Assembly: GCA_934153675.1 (NCBI GenBank)
Contig: CAKPFG010000001.1
Span: 124,001-188,000 of the forward strand
Source of the DNA: an uncultured Bacilli bacterium
GTDB lineage: Bacteria > Bacillota_I > Bacilli_A > RF39 > UBA660
Length of the DNA stretch: 64,000 bases
Direction of reading: 5' to 3'
Position numbers and translations under genes: made by a program. Every line of letters starts with the position of its first letter. The stretch's first letter is position 1. Below the pieces are notes generated by a model. It did no database searches. It worked only from the letters and a program-made list of their open reading frames with translations, and was not told the origin of the DNA. Positions 52,162-60,745 of this stretch are shown here, piece by piece.

Positions 52162-53055
52162 TTATTCTACAAATTCTTGTTCAACTTTTAAATCTATATT
52201 ATATTTTTCTTTAACCTTGCTTTTAATTTCTAATATCAATTTTTTAATATCAGATCCAGTAGCATTTCCCATATTGACTATGAAATTTGCATGTTTTAAA
52301 CTAACCATCGCATCTCCTATACGATATCCTTTATAACCGATAGCCTCAATTAATCTGCCAGCATAATCATTATTAGGATTTCTAAATACACTTCCAGCTG
52401 ATGGATATTCTAATGGTTGCGTTTCTAATCTTCTTTTTTTTCTATCATTAATTACTTCTAAAATAGAATTCACATCCCCCTTTCTAAGCAACAAAGTTGC
52501 TTCTAAACAAATATAATTTTTTGCTTTTTGTAAAAATGAATAACGATAGTGAAAATCTAAATCTTGATTAGTTAATATTTTGACTTCTAAATTAGGATCA
52601 AGTACTTTTATTGTAGTTGTAATATATCCCATATCCATTTTATAAGCTCCAGCATTCATAAAAATAGAACCACCAACACTACCAGGTATACCAGATGCAA
52701 ATTCAAGTCCAGAAAGCCCCATTCTAGCTGTGCGAAGAGCTAATTTAATTAATGAATATCCTGCTCCTACTGTTACATAATTATCATTAAATTCTAATTT
52801 ATTAAAATTATCTAATTTTATTAAAACACCATCATATATCCCATCAGAAAAAATTAAATTAGACCCATTTCCCAAAATTTTATATTTAACTTTTTCCTGT
52901 TTTAAAAATTTAATAAGAGTGATTAAGCTATCAATATCATCAGGTATTACTATATCAGCAAAGCCCCCAGCTTTATATGTAGTATAATCTTTTAAACTAA
53001 CCTTTTTTAAAACATCTCCAATATTTAATTTTTCTATTTTATCTATTACATTCAT
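52162..53055 (-). CDS. murB: UDP-N-acetylenolpyruvoylglucosamine reductase (MurB)
   Basis: 297 residues, type II MurB. The FAD-binding domain has YTTYKAGGFADIV and LGNGSNLIFSD; GLSGLEFASGIPGSVGG (about 113-129) and YRYSF follow; the catalytic Ser is in YPSAGSVFRNP (about 221-231) and the final Glu in VEQEF. It reduces the enolpyruvyl group with NADPH to give UDP-MurNAc. Located in the division/cell wall cluster between murG and ftsQ. Confidence 0.96.
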   Translation of the reverse strand: MNVIDKIEKLNIGDVLKKVSLKDYTTYKAGGFADIVIPDDIDSLITLIKFLKQEKVKYKILGNGSNLIFSDGIYDGVLIKLDNFNKLEFNDNYVTVGAGYSLIKLALRTARMGLSGLEFASGIPGSVGGSIFMNAGAYKMDMGYITTTIKVLDPNLEVKILTNQDLDFHYRYSFLQKAKNYICLEATLLLRKGDVNSILEVINDRKKRRLETQPLEYPSAGSVFRNPNNDYAGRLIEAIGYKGYRIGDAMVSLKHANFIVNMGNATGSDIKKLILEIKSKVKEKYNIDLKVEQEFVE

Positions 53056-53057
53056 AA

Positions 53058-54140
53058 CTACTTCCTATCCACTAATTTTTTAATATTTTTATAAATTATT
53101 TCTGCACTATCTTTTACTTGCATGCTTTGCAAATTTTTTTTCATATCCAAATAATTTTTTTTATCATTTAACAACTTATCAATTAAAGCATCTAATTTTT
53201 CAAAGGATAAATCTTTTTCCTCTAACAAAAGTGCGGCCTTATTGTTGACTAGACTAATGGCATTTTTATATTGATGATTATTTGGAACAAACGGAGATGG
53301 TATTAAAATTGATGGAATTTTCAAAGCAATTATTTCACTTAATGTAGATGCTCCTGCCCTTGTTATTAACAAGTTTGTATTTTTTAAAAGACCTGTTAAA
53401 CTATTTATATAAGATACAACCTTAACATTACTTGGATACTTAATATCTTTTATATCATCATAATTATTTTTACCACAAATATATAAAACCTCATAATTTT
53501 TACATTTAAATCTATGCAAATTTTCTTTCATAAATAAATGGACATTTGAAGCACCTAAAGATCCCATTACAATTACAATCAATTTTTTATCTTGTTTTAA
53601 TCCCAAACTTTCTTTTTTTACCTCTTTAGCATTTATAGCATTAGTAGAACAAGGATTACCTGTAAAAATTGTTTTATCTTTAGGAAAAAAATCCATACTA
53701 TCTTTAATTGAAATTCCAATCAAATCAACATACTTAGACATAATCTTATTAGCTTTACCAGCTACACTATTTTGTTCGTGTATAAATGTTTTATAACCTA
53801 ATTTATGAGCAACAGTTATAACAGGATATGTAATATATCCCCCTGCGCCTATTACAATATCTGGATTAAATTTTTTTATAATTTTTTTTAATTTTCTTTT
53901 ACTTGTTATTAAACATTTTAATGTTTTAAAATTTTTAAATAAATTTTTTCTATTGAAACCATACATTTCAATACCTATAAAATCAATATGTTCAAGAGGT
54001 ACAATATCTTTTTCCATTCTATTATTTGTTCCTATATATAAAAAAGCACTATTAGGTTCATGTTCTTTTATTTTCTTTAAAATTGCTAAAGCTGGATAAA
54101 TATGACCACCAGTACCTCCTGCACTAATTATTACCCTCAT
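53058..54140 (-). CDS. murG: MurG, lipid II-forming GlcNAc transferase
   Basis: 360 residues. N-terminal ISAGGTGGHIYPALAIL (G loop 1), VIGAGGYITYPV (G loop 2), HEQNSVAGKANKI, and the C-terminal donor site ITRAGASTLSEIIALKIPSI followed by PNNHQYKNA. It transfers GlcNAc from UDP-GlcNAc to lipid I at the inner membrane face. Starts with ATG behind AGGAGG. Confidence 0.97.
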   Translation of the reverse strand: MRVIISAGGTGGHIYPALAILKKIKEHEPNSAFLYIGTNNRMEKDIVPLEHIDFIGIEMYGFNRKNLFKNFKTLKCLITSKRKLKKIIKKFNPDIVIGAGGYITYPVITVAHKLGYKTFIHEQNSVAGKANKIMSKYVDLIGISIKDSMDFFPKDKTIFTGNPCSTNAINAKEVKKESLGLKQDKKLIVIVMGSLGASNVHLFMKENLHRFKCKNYEVLYICGKNNYDDIKDIKYPSNVKVVSYINSLTGLLKNTNLLITRAGASTLSEIIALKIPSILIPSPFVPNNHQYKNAISLVNNKAALLLEEKDLSFEKLDALIDKLLNDKKNYLDMKKNLQSMQVKDSAEIIYKNIKKLVDRK

Positions 54141-54196
54141 AAATCCTCCTATTTAATTATATCATAAAATATCTAAAATACAACAAATAGATTCTA

Positions 54197-55141
54197 TTAA
54201 AAACGTTTTGCCAAAGTTTTTTGCTTATAATAACATTGATATAAAAAATTATTTTTTTCTATTTCATTTTGATACATTAAATCTGCTAATAAAAATATTT
54301 TTTTATCATCATCTATGCCAAATCTTTTTTCTTTTTTATATAATGACTCTAGAGTATGCTGATCAATATCATTGCTAAGCGATATCAATTTGCAAAAAAA
54401 ATTTATATTATTTTGACTAACTATTTCATTTAAGGTAGCGTTAGGACATCTAAATTCTATCACATTATTAAAAGCGTATTTTAAAGACGGATTTTCAGAC
54501 AAAGCAAAGGCTTTATAAATAGATTTATTATGGCACCTTTTTAATGAATTAAAAAAAGAAATATTAAATAATTCGCAAAAAAAACCTTTTACATTATCGT
54601 CTTGTTTTATCAAATCGACATTTTTATATATATAATACGCTATTTTTTTAGCATAATCCTTTCCTCCAACATCACCACGATATTCTCTATATTCTCCATT
54701 TGTAAATTGATATATAACATCTTCAAAAATAGCCCATAACTTAAAAAAATTAATAAGGCTTTGTGTTTGTTTAAAACTCTGCATTCCAACAATCACATGC
54801 CCCCCACAATCAAAATCAATTTTTGCATTTAATTTTTTTAAGTTCGTCATTATATCTTTTAATAGTTTCCAATCTTTAAATTTGTCTTGAAGTGGCCCCA
54901 TAGTAAGCTCACCACCAATTTGTTCTCCCATTAAAAAATTCCTTGTAACATGTTCATAATCGTTTTTTAAAAAGGTTTTTTCTTTCTCATTTGTTTTTTT
55001 CACAAAATTACTAACATCTTTAAAAAATGCATTTTTATATTCTATTTCTAAAGAAAAAGTAATATTTTCATTTAAATAAATTTTATTTAAATAAATAGGT
55101 TGATAAGTTTTTAAATTTTTTATATATTTTTTATTTTTCAT
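54197..55141 (-). CDS. Second amidoligase_2-like protein
   Basis: Start set at ATG 55141: a GGGGGGA box ends 6 nt upstream; an alternative ATG at 55147 abuts that box. The 314-residue product shares with the 26861 gene the segments FSLEIEYKNA, GGELTMGPL (equivalent to GGEIATPVL), GGHVIVGMQ (equivalent to AGHIHIGAQ) and NVIEFRCPNATLNEIV followed by QNNINFFCKLI. The first His of the HIHIG motif is Val here (GHVIVG), so the metal or nucleotide site may differ from its paralogue. It lies between murG and DUF1294/mutL, near wall-synthesis genes, which suits a peptide- or wall-modifying ligase. Substrate unknown. Confidence 0.7.
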   Translation of the reverse strand: MKNKKYIKNLKTYQPIYLNKIYLNENITFSLEIEYKNAFFKDVSNFVKKTNEKEKTFLKNDYEHVTRNFLMGEQIGGELTMGPLQDKFKDWKLLKDIMTNLKKLNAKIDFDCGGHVIVGMQSFKQTQSLINFFKLWAIFEDVIYQFTNGEYREYRGDVGGKDYAKKIAYYIYKNVDLIKQDDNVKGFFCELFNISFFNSLKRCHNKSIYKAFALSENPSLKYAFNNVIEFRCPNATLNEIVSQNNINFFCKLISLSNDIDQHTLESLYKKEKRFGIDDDKKIFLLADLMYQNEIEKNNFLYQCYYKQKTLAKRF

Positions 55142-55143
55142 AA

Positions 55144-55404
55144 TCATTCCCCCCATAAAAATAAAAAAAGTGTCCATATTATAACAGAAATCAAAACAAA
55201 AGTAAAAAAAGACTTCTTTTTTATTTTATGATTAAATAAATACATGCTAATTAAAAACAAAAAACATCCTCCTAAAAAGCAAAATAAAAGAAGTGTTTTT
55301 TCTTTTATTCGCCACATTTGTTTTATTGCTAATAGTTTATCGATTAAGCAAAGAAAAAAAGAAATGATATTGATAACGATTAGATATATTAAAAAATATT
55401 GCAT
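55144..55404 (-). CDS. DUF1294 membrane protein
   Basis: 86 residues with three membrane helices and the DUF1294 pattern: INIISFFLCLIDKLLAI, WRIKEKTLLLFCFLGGCFLF and a NHKIKKKSFF loop (consensus DK..A..., WRI.E..LL.....GG, HK..K..F). Function unknown. It overlaps the mutL stop by one base and the downstream amidoligase start region. Confidence 0.85.
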   Translation of the reverse strand: MQYFLIYLIVINIISFFLCLIDKLLAIKQMWRIKEKTLLLFCFLGGCFLFLISMYLFNHKIKKKSFFTFVLISVIIWTLFLFLWGE

Positions 55405-57167
55405 TAAAAACCACTTCTTTTAAACATTTTTTCCAAATCTTCTTTGGTAAAAGTAACAATAGTAGGTCTACCGTGTGGACAGTTAAATGGATTATCACAC
55501 AAAGATAAATCTTCAATCAAATATTTTGCTTCTTCGATGGTAATATTAGTATTTGCCTTAATTGATGCTTTACATGCTAAAGTTGCAGCTAAATGATCAT
55601 TAAATTCTTCCTTAGAAAATTTCTTTTCTCTATTTATAACTTCTGAAATAATTCTTTTAATTGTTTCATTTATATTATTTCTAATCCACGTTGGATGGGC
55701 TTTAATAATAATAGTATTAATTCCAAATTCTTCTATAACAAATCCCATATCTTGTAATATTTCTATATTATTTTTTAAAATAATATACTCATTTAATGGG
55801 ATTTCTAAAGATAATGGTATTAACATATCTATGCTAGTTGCTTTTTTAGCTAAACTATTTTTAATAAGTTCATAGTTGCATCTTTCTTTAGCAGCATGTT
55901 GGTCTATTAAATACATTCCATTCTCATTTTGACATATGATGTAAGTTCCCCATACTAAGCCAACAGGATACAAAATGGGGAATTTTTTTTTATATTCATC
56001 ATTAATTTCATATACATTATAATCAATTATTTCATTATCAAATAAATTATATTCATAATTATTTAAATTATTATCTATCACTTTATCTATGTCAGAATTT
56101 ATATTATTATTTTCATCATTAAAATTATAATCATTACTTTCATTTTTTAAATTTGCATTACTTTCATAAACACGGGGAATTAACGTTTTTTTTGATATTT
56201 TCTCTTTTATTAATTTAGTTATCAAACTAATTAACTCATCTAACTTGGAAAATTTGACATCCATTTTAGTTGGATGAATATTTACATCAACTAAACTAGT
56301 ATCAACCTTTATATTAAGCACTACAATCGGATAATAATTATCTGGTTTATAAGAATGATAAACATCATTAATAGCACTATTTAATTTAATATTTTTAACA
56401 ACCCTACCGTTTACTATAGTAATTATACTATTATTTTTGCTTCTATATACTTCTGGTAAACTAACATATCCAAAAATTTCGTAATCACTATCTGATCCAT
56501 TAATTTTTAACATTTTTTTACTCACAGAAAGGCCATATATATTATTTATAACTTTAAGTAAATTATTGCTTCCATCAGTTTTCAATAATACTTTATGATC
56601 ATTTGTTAAAGTAAATCTAATATCTGGATGAGACAAAGATACTTTGTTCATATAATCAGTAATATGCGAAAGTTCTGTATACAAACTTTTTAAATACTTT
56701 AATCTAGCCGGCGTATTGTAAAAAAGATCACTTACAGTAATAATTGTCCCACGTCTTGCATTACCATTTTTAATATCTATTATTTTTCCACCTTCAATAT
56801 TAACAACAGTTCCAACATCTCCTTTACTAGTAGACAGATTAATTTTAGAAACAGAACAAATAGAGGCTAAAGCCTCGCCTCTAAAACCTAATGTACTAAT
56901 ATGAAACAAATCATCTTCATCTATAATTTTGCTAGTAGCATGCCTTAAAAAACAATTTGTAGAATCCAGCTTATCCATTCCACATCCATTGTCTGTTACT
57001 TTAATCATCTTAACACCTGAAGAGAGCAATTCAACCTTAATTTCCGTACTATTTGCATCAATACTATTTTCCACAAGTTCTTTTACTACTGATGCACATC
57101 TTTCCACTACTTCTCCTGCCGCTATTTTATTTGCAAGAATTGTATCCATAACTTTAATAACTGCCAT
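55404..57167 (-). CDS. mutL: DNA mismatch repair protein MutL
   Basis: 587 residues. GHKL ATPase: IAAGEVVERCASVVKELVEN (about 14-33), DNGCGM and GFRGEALASI. After a low-complexity Asn/Asp linker (about 335-395) the C-terminal domain has DQHAAKERCNYE, the metal-binding endonuclease motif, and CPHGRPTIV. So it is a nicking MutL of the Bacillus type, which goes with organisms lacking MutH. mutS is not in the window. Confidence 0.96.
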   Translation of the reverse strand: MAVIKVMDTILANKIAAGEVVERCASVVKELVENSIDANSTEIKVELLSSGVKMIKVTDNGCGMDKLDSTNCFLRHATSKIIDEDDLFHISTLGFRGEALASICSVSKINLSTSKGDVGTVVNIEGGKIIDIKNGNARRGTIITVSDLFYNTPARLKYLKSLYTELSHITDYMNKVSLSHPDIRFTLTNDHKVLLKTDGSNNLLKVINNIYGLSVSKKMLKINGSDSDYEIFGYVSLPEVYRSKNNSIITIVNGRVVKNIKLNSAINDVYHSYKPDNYYPIVVLNIKVDTSLVDVNIHPTKMDVKFSKLDELISLITKLIKEKISKKTLIPRVYESNANLKNESNDYNFNDENNNINSDIDKVIDNNLNNYEYNLFDNEIIDYNVYEINDEYKKKFPILYPVGLVWGTYIICQNENGMYLIDQHAAKERCNYELIKNSLAKKATSIDMLIPLSLEIPLNEYIILKNNIEILQDMGFVIEEFGINTIIIKAHPTWIRNNINETIKRIISEVINREKKFSKEEFNDHLAATLACKASIKANTNITIEEAKYLIEDLSLCDNPFNCPHGRPTIVTFTKEDLEKMFKRSGF

Positions 57168-57170
57168 AAC

Positions 57171-57668
57171 TCACCTTTTTTTTATATATTTTTTTAAAAT
57201 TTCAATTTCTTCCGTTGCAATCATGCTAATTGGAATAACACTCATGTTTTTAGCATTTTTTAAAGTATACCATGCTGTATATTCTCCCGATAATTCCTTT
57301 AGCATATCTATTAATCTATAATTTATCTTTTCATATATAACACTATCTATAATTTTTTTTACATTAGGTTCTATATTACATTCACAAATATTAATTTCAT
57401 CTATCGGACGAAGATGATATTTTTCATAATAAGCATATATGTTTTTTACAATGGGACAATAATCACCCGTTATAAACTCATCATTGATAATTTCAATACC
57501 ATTTTTTAGCCCTGATATTTGAATATAATATAAAATACATTGTAACATTAGATTATTAATTTTTCTATTCATAATAGTATATTTATAAATAATATAATTA
57601 GCTATTTTAAAAGAACTTGCCTTATATTTTTTATCTATTTTGAATGAATATATATCTATTTTTTTCAT
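57171..57668 (-). CDS. Panacea (DUF4065/SocA-like) domain protein
   Basis: 165 residues. IANYIIYKYTIMNRKINNLM then LQCILYYIQISGLKNGIEII and FITGDYCPIVKNIYAYYEKY match the Panacea domain (cell-surface/phage-associated DUF4065; A-YII-K---I--LKLQKLLYY-Q and GPVV--VY). Panacea proteins act as antitoxins that neutralise diverse toxins, or as proteolytic adaptors such as SocA. No toxin-sized partner of unknown function is next to it: the flanking genes are mutL (3 nt away) and vanY. It may therefore act with a distant partner or have a housekeeping role. Confidence 0.72.
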   Translation of the reverse strand: MKKIDIYSFKIDKKYKASSFKIANYIIYKYTIMNRKINNLMLQCILYYIQISGLKNGIEIINDEFITGDYCPIVKNIYAYYEKYHLRPIDEINICECNIEPNVKKIIDSVIYEKINYRLIDMLKELSGEYTAWYTLKNAKNMSVIPISMIATEEIEILKKYIKKR

Positions 57669-57671
57669 ATC

Positions 57672-58454
57672 TCACCCACTATAATTACTACTAACACCTA
57701 AATAAGATTCTAAACTAATAATATCTCCATTATTATATAATTTTTTAGCAAGGCTTTTTCCTACATATCTATAATGCCATGCTTCAAACTGATATCCTGT
57801 TTCATTCTCCTTGCCTTCTGGAAAGCGTAAAATAAAACCATATTTATAATAATTGTTAAAAACCCATTTACCAATATCTGTATTAAAGAAATTGGCATTT
57901 GTACCATTCATATCAAAACAAAGACCACTTTGATGTTCTGAATAACCTGGACGGGCTGAGTATGTATCTGCTTGATTTTTACCATCACGGGCTACATAAT
58001 TATTATAAAGATCAACTTGCACTTTATATGAACGATATCCACTTGATAAATACAAATTATATCCAGCTTTTTTAGCATCACGTTGCATATCTAAAAAGGC
58101 TAAATATGTTGTTTTATCTATATAATCTGCACCATATAAATAATCACTTGTAATTTCTTTATAAGGATATAAAGGAGTATAAGTACTATCTAAATTATAA
58201 GTTTTATTAACAATCATAATGCCATTTACATAATAAGCACCATTATATTTAGTTAAATTCATCCCTGTTTTGGTTTTTTTAATAAAAGTCTCACCATCTT
58301 TAAGCTTATACTCCACATTATCCGTTTTTATCTTTTCTTTTATTTTTACTTCTTCTTTTTTTTTCACTTTTAAATTATTTTTATTTTCGACACTAAATAA
58401 AATAACACTTAAAATAATTAAAACAATTACCAAAAAAAAACATATTTTTTTCAT
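57672..58454 (-). CDS. D-alanyl-D-alanine carboxypeptidase, VanY/LdcB (M15B) family
   Basis: 260 residues: N-terminal membrane/signal segment (about 4-22), a linker, then the M15B peptidase domain with LSSGYRSYKVQ, the zinc motif SEHQSGLCFDM (about 185-195; His and Asp) and EAWHYRYVG (Glu and His). It trims D-Ala from peptidoglycan stem peptides outside the membrane. All catalytic residues are intact. It lies between xseB (2 nt) and the Panacea gene (3 nt), probably one transcript. Confidence 0.92.
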   Translation of the reverse strand: MKKICFFLVIVLIILSVILFSVENKNNLKVKKKEEVKIKEKIKTDNVEYKLKDGETFIKKTKTGMNLTKYNGAYYVNGIMIVNKTYNLDSTYTPLYPYKEITSDYLYGADYIDKTTYLAFLDMQRDAKKAGYNLYLSSGYRSYKVQVDLYNNYVARDGKNQADTYSARPGYSEHQSGLCFDMNGTNANFFNTDIGKWVFNNYYKYGFILRFPEGKENETGYQFEAWHYRYVGKSLAKKLYNNGDIISLESYLGVSSNYSG

Positions 58455-58456
58455 AC

Positions 58457-58669
58457 TTATTCTACCTTAAAATCCTCTAGTGTATTATTTTCAGTAACAA
58501 TTTTACTAACTTTCTCATCTATATTTTTCAATTTTTCATCGCAAGACTTAACTAGTTTCATAGCTTTTGTATATTTTTCTATAGAATCATCTAAATCAAC
58601 ATCCCCATTTTCTAATTCATTAATAATACTTTCCAATTCTTTTATTTGATCTTCAAATTTTACTTTCAT
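58457..58669 (-). CDS. xseB: Exodeoxyribonuclease VII small subunit
   Basis: 70 residues from ATG 58669 (behind AGAGGAAT): FEDQIKELESIINELENGDV followed by DLDDSIEKYTKAM, the standard XseB helical hairpin. It binds XseA to form the ExoVII nuclease that trims single-stranded DNA. It overlaps the end of xseA. Confidence 0.95.
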   Translation of the reverse strand: MKVKFEDQIKELESIINELENGDVDLDDSIEKYTKAMKLVKSCDEKLKNIDEKVSKIVTENNTLEDFKVE

Positions 58670-59936
58670 CACAATTCCTCTTTTCTAATACCAAGGCATT
58701 TATAATACCATCTTTTACTTTAATGTCTATTTTATCATCTTTATTTATTTTTTCTACGCTATTTACCAATTTATTATTTTTATAAGTGATACTAAAACCA
58801 CGTTTTAAATTATTAAAAGGGTTAAGCAGTTCTAATTTATTTATAGCATTATCTAAATAAGTTATATAACTTTCATATAATACTTTAGGGTTATTAATTA
58901 TATAATTATTTTTCAAAAGTTCAAATTTATGCTTTTTCATATTTATTTGGCTAATCATGGACTTATTTATTTTTTCTATTAATAAATCCAATTTTTGTTT
59001 TTTACTTTCAAACATAATCATTGGGTTTTTTATAACAAAAGAATTTTTGACTGTTTCCAAATATAACTTTTTTAAATTAATTTTTTTATTTATAGCCTCA
59101 TTTAATCTAACATTTAAGTTATTTAAATAATTAATTAAATCGGGCAAATTTGGAACTGCCATTTCAGCTGCTCCTGTTGGAGTAGGCGCTCTTAAATCAG
59201 CAACAAAATCTGCAATAGTATAATCCACTTCATGACCTACAGCACTTATTGTAGGAATATTACATTCATAAATTTTTCTTGCTAATGCTTCTTCATTAAA
59301 TGCCCATAAATCTTCAATAGAACCGCCACCTCTACCAATAATCAAAACATCAAGGGCATACTTTTCTGCTTTTTCAATAGAAGAAATTATACTTTGCGAT
59401 GCATTATCCCCTTGTACTAAACTAGGAAATAATATTATATCACAAACAGGATATCTTCTTTTTATTGTAGAAATTATATCCCTAACTGCAGCTCCTTCTT
59501 TAGCAGTAATTACACCAATTTTTTCAGGATATTTAGGAATTTTTAATTTATGTTCGTTATCAAAAAGTCCTTGCTTTTGCAATTCTTTTTTTAATTTTTC
59601 AAAAGCTAAATATAAATTACCAACGCCATCTTTTTCTAGTGTATTTACATATATTTGATAGCTACCACTAGCCTCATAAACACTTATTCTACCACTTATT
59701 AAAACCTTGTCCCCATCTGCTGGTATAAATGTTAATCTTTTAGCATTACTACTAAACATAATGGCATTAATTTTACTATTTTCATCTTTAATAGAAAAAT
59801 AAATATGACCTGTTGAATGCATTTTTAAATTAGATATTTCTCCCTTTAAAAATACATCTAATAAATTATTATCACTATCAAGTTTATGCTTCAAATAACG
59901 ATTTATAGCTGTTACGGTAAGATATTTATCCTTCAT
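58653..59936 (-). CDS. xseA: Exodeoxyribonuclease VII large subunit
   Basis: 427 residues. OB-fold N-terminus (YLTVTAINRYLKHKLD, GEISNLKMHSTGHIYFSIKD), catalytic domain with GVITAKEGAAVRDIISTIKR (about 143-162), IGRGGGSIEDLWAFNEE and PTISAVGHEVDYTIADFVAD, then a coiled-coil C-terminal part. It overlaps nusB by 11 nt. In classical OLE-containing genomes xseA/xseB lie beside OLE; here they do not. Confidence 0.96.
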   Translation of the reverse strand: MKDKYLTVTAINRYLKHKLDSDNNLLDVFLKGEISNLKMHSTGHIYFSIKDENSKINAIMFSSNAKRLTFIPADGDKVLISGRISVYEASGSYQIYVNTLEKDGVGNLYLAFEKLKKELQKQGLFDNEHKLKIPKYPEKIGVITAKEGAAVRDIISTIKRRYPVCDIILFPSLVQGDNASQSIISSIEKAEKYALDVLIIGRGGGSIEDLWAFNEEALARKIYECNIPTISAVGHEVDYTIADFVADLRAPTPTGAAEMAVPNLPDLINYLNNLNVRLNEAINKKINLKKLYLETVKNSFVIKNPMIMFESKKQKLDLLIEKINKSMISQINMKKHKFELLKNNYIINNPKVLYESYITYLDNAINKLELLNPFNNLKRGFSITYKNNKLVNSVEKINKDDKIDIKVKDGIINALVLEKRNCDESKI

Positions 59937-60339
59937 TTAAAACCTCATTATGATAAAACTTATCTAATACAGCATTAATCATGTTTTTAACTTTTATATC
60001 ACTATATATATCAGCTAAATTTAAAGCCTCATTAATAACAACAATAGGAGGTGTTTTAGCGTATTTAAGCTCATAAAGAGCCATTAATAAAATTGCCTGA
60101 TCAGTATTACCAAGTCTATCAATAGTCCAACCATTTAAATATTTATTTGCAATATCTCTAAGTTCATTTTTATAAGTAACAACGCCATAAACAATTTCTT
60201 TTACAAATTCATTGTCTACAGGCACTAATTGTTTAATAACATCATCTATAGTATATTCAACATTATTTGTTTCATAAACATTAACTTGATATAAAATAGT
60301 CATAATTTTTTTTCTTAATTCACTTCTATTTAAATTCAT
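59926..60339 (-). CDS. nusB: Transcription antitermination factor NusB
   Basis: 137 residues from ATG 60339 (GGTGG upstream). All-helical NusB pattern: RSELRKKIMTILYQVNVYE, a middle DRLGNTDQAILLMALYELKY and PPIVVINEALNLADIYSDIK. It binds boxA RNA with S10 during rRNA transcription. First gene of the nusB-xseA-xseB unit. Confidence 0.95.
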   Translation of the reverse strand: MNLNRSELRKKIMTILYQVNVYETNNVEYTIDDVIKQLVPVDNEFVKEIVYGVVTYKNELRDIANKYLNGWTIDRLGNTDQAILLMALYELKYAKTPPIVVINEALNLADIYSDIKVKNMINAVLDKFYHNEVLNEG

Positions 60340-60412
60340 AACAACCACCATTCATAACTAATTTTAACATATTCTAAAAAAAATATAAAGCGTTATATTT
60401 AATTTATTAAAA

Positions 60413-60745
60413 TTACTCTTTAGCTAATTTAGCAATTGTATCAAAAAAACCAGTAACACCTTTATTTACCAAATTACTTATTCCTTTTGACATATTATAT
60501 CCATAACTAGATAATTTATTGCTATAACTTTTTTTATTATTTTCACTATATTTAGTTAAATCTATTTTTTTACCACTTTTAACATCATTTTCAAATTGAA
60601 TAATTTTTTCTTTAGTTAAATATGCCTTTTTAGAATTTTGAAAATCGATATATCCAGATTTTTGAGATGCATAAATAGTTATATAGGCAATAAATAAAAA
60701 TATAAATAAAACTTTAAATAATTTTAATTTTTTATTATTTTTCAT
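60413..60745 (-). CDS. Small single-pass membrane protein after spoIIP, YqxA-like by position
   Basis: Start set at ATG 60745, in the overlap with spoIIP. The 110-residue product has one N-terminal membrane helix (about 8-27), a charged extracytoplasmic region and a C-terminal amphipathic stretch (LSSYGYNMSKGISNLVNKGV). In Bacillus spoIIP is followed by yqxA (DUF3679), which has the same plan: ~112 residues, N-terminal helix, then a C-terminal helix with G/S/F. Sequence identity is too weak for me to be sure; position and layout support it. Confidence 0.55.
   Translation of the reverse strand: MKNNKKLKLFKVLFIFLFIAYITIYASQKSGYIDFQNSKKAYLTKEKIIQFENDVKSGKKIDLTKYSENNKKSYSNKLSSYGYNMSKGISNLVNKGVTGFFDTIAKLAKE

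Noticed and set aside
56929..57321. 130-residue plus-strand open frame inside mutL
   Set aside because: It is antisense to the conserved ATPase region of mutL and the adjacent Panacea gene, and has neither RBS nor a recognisable protein.
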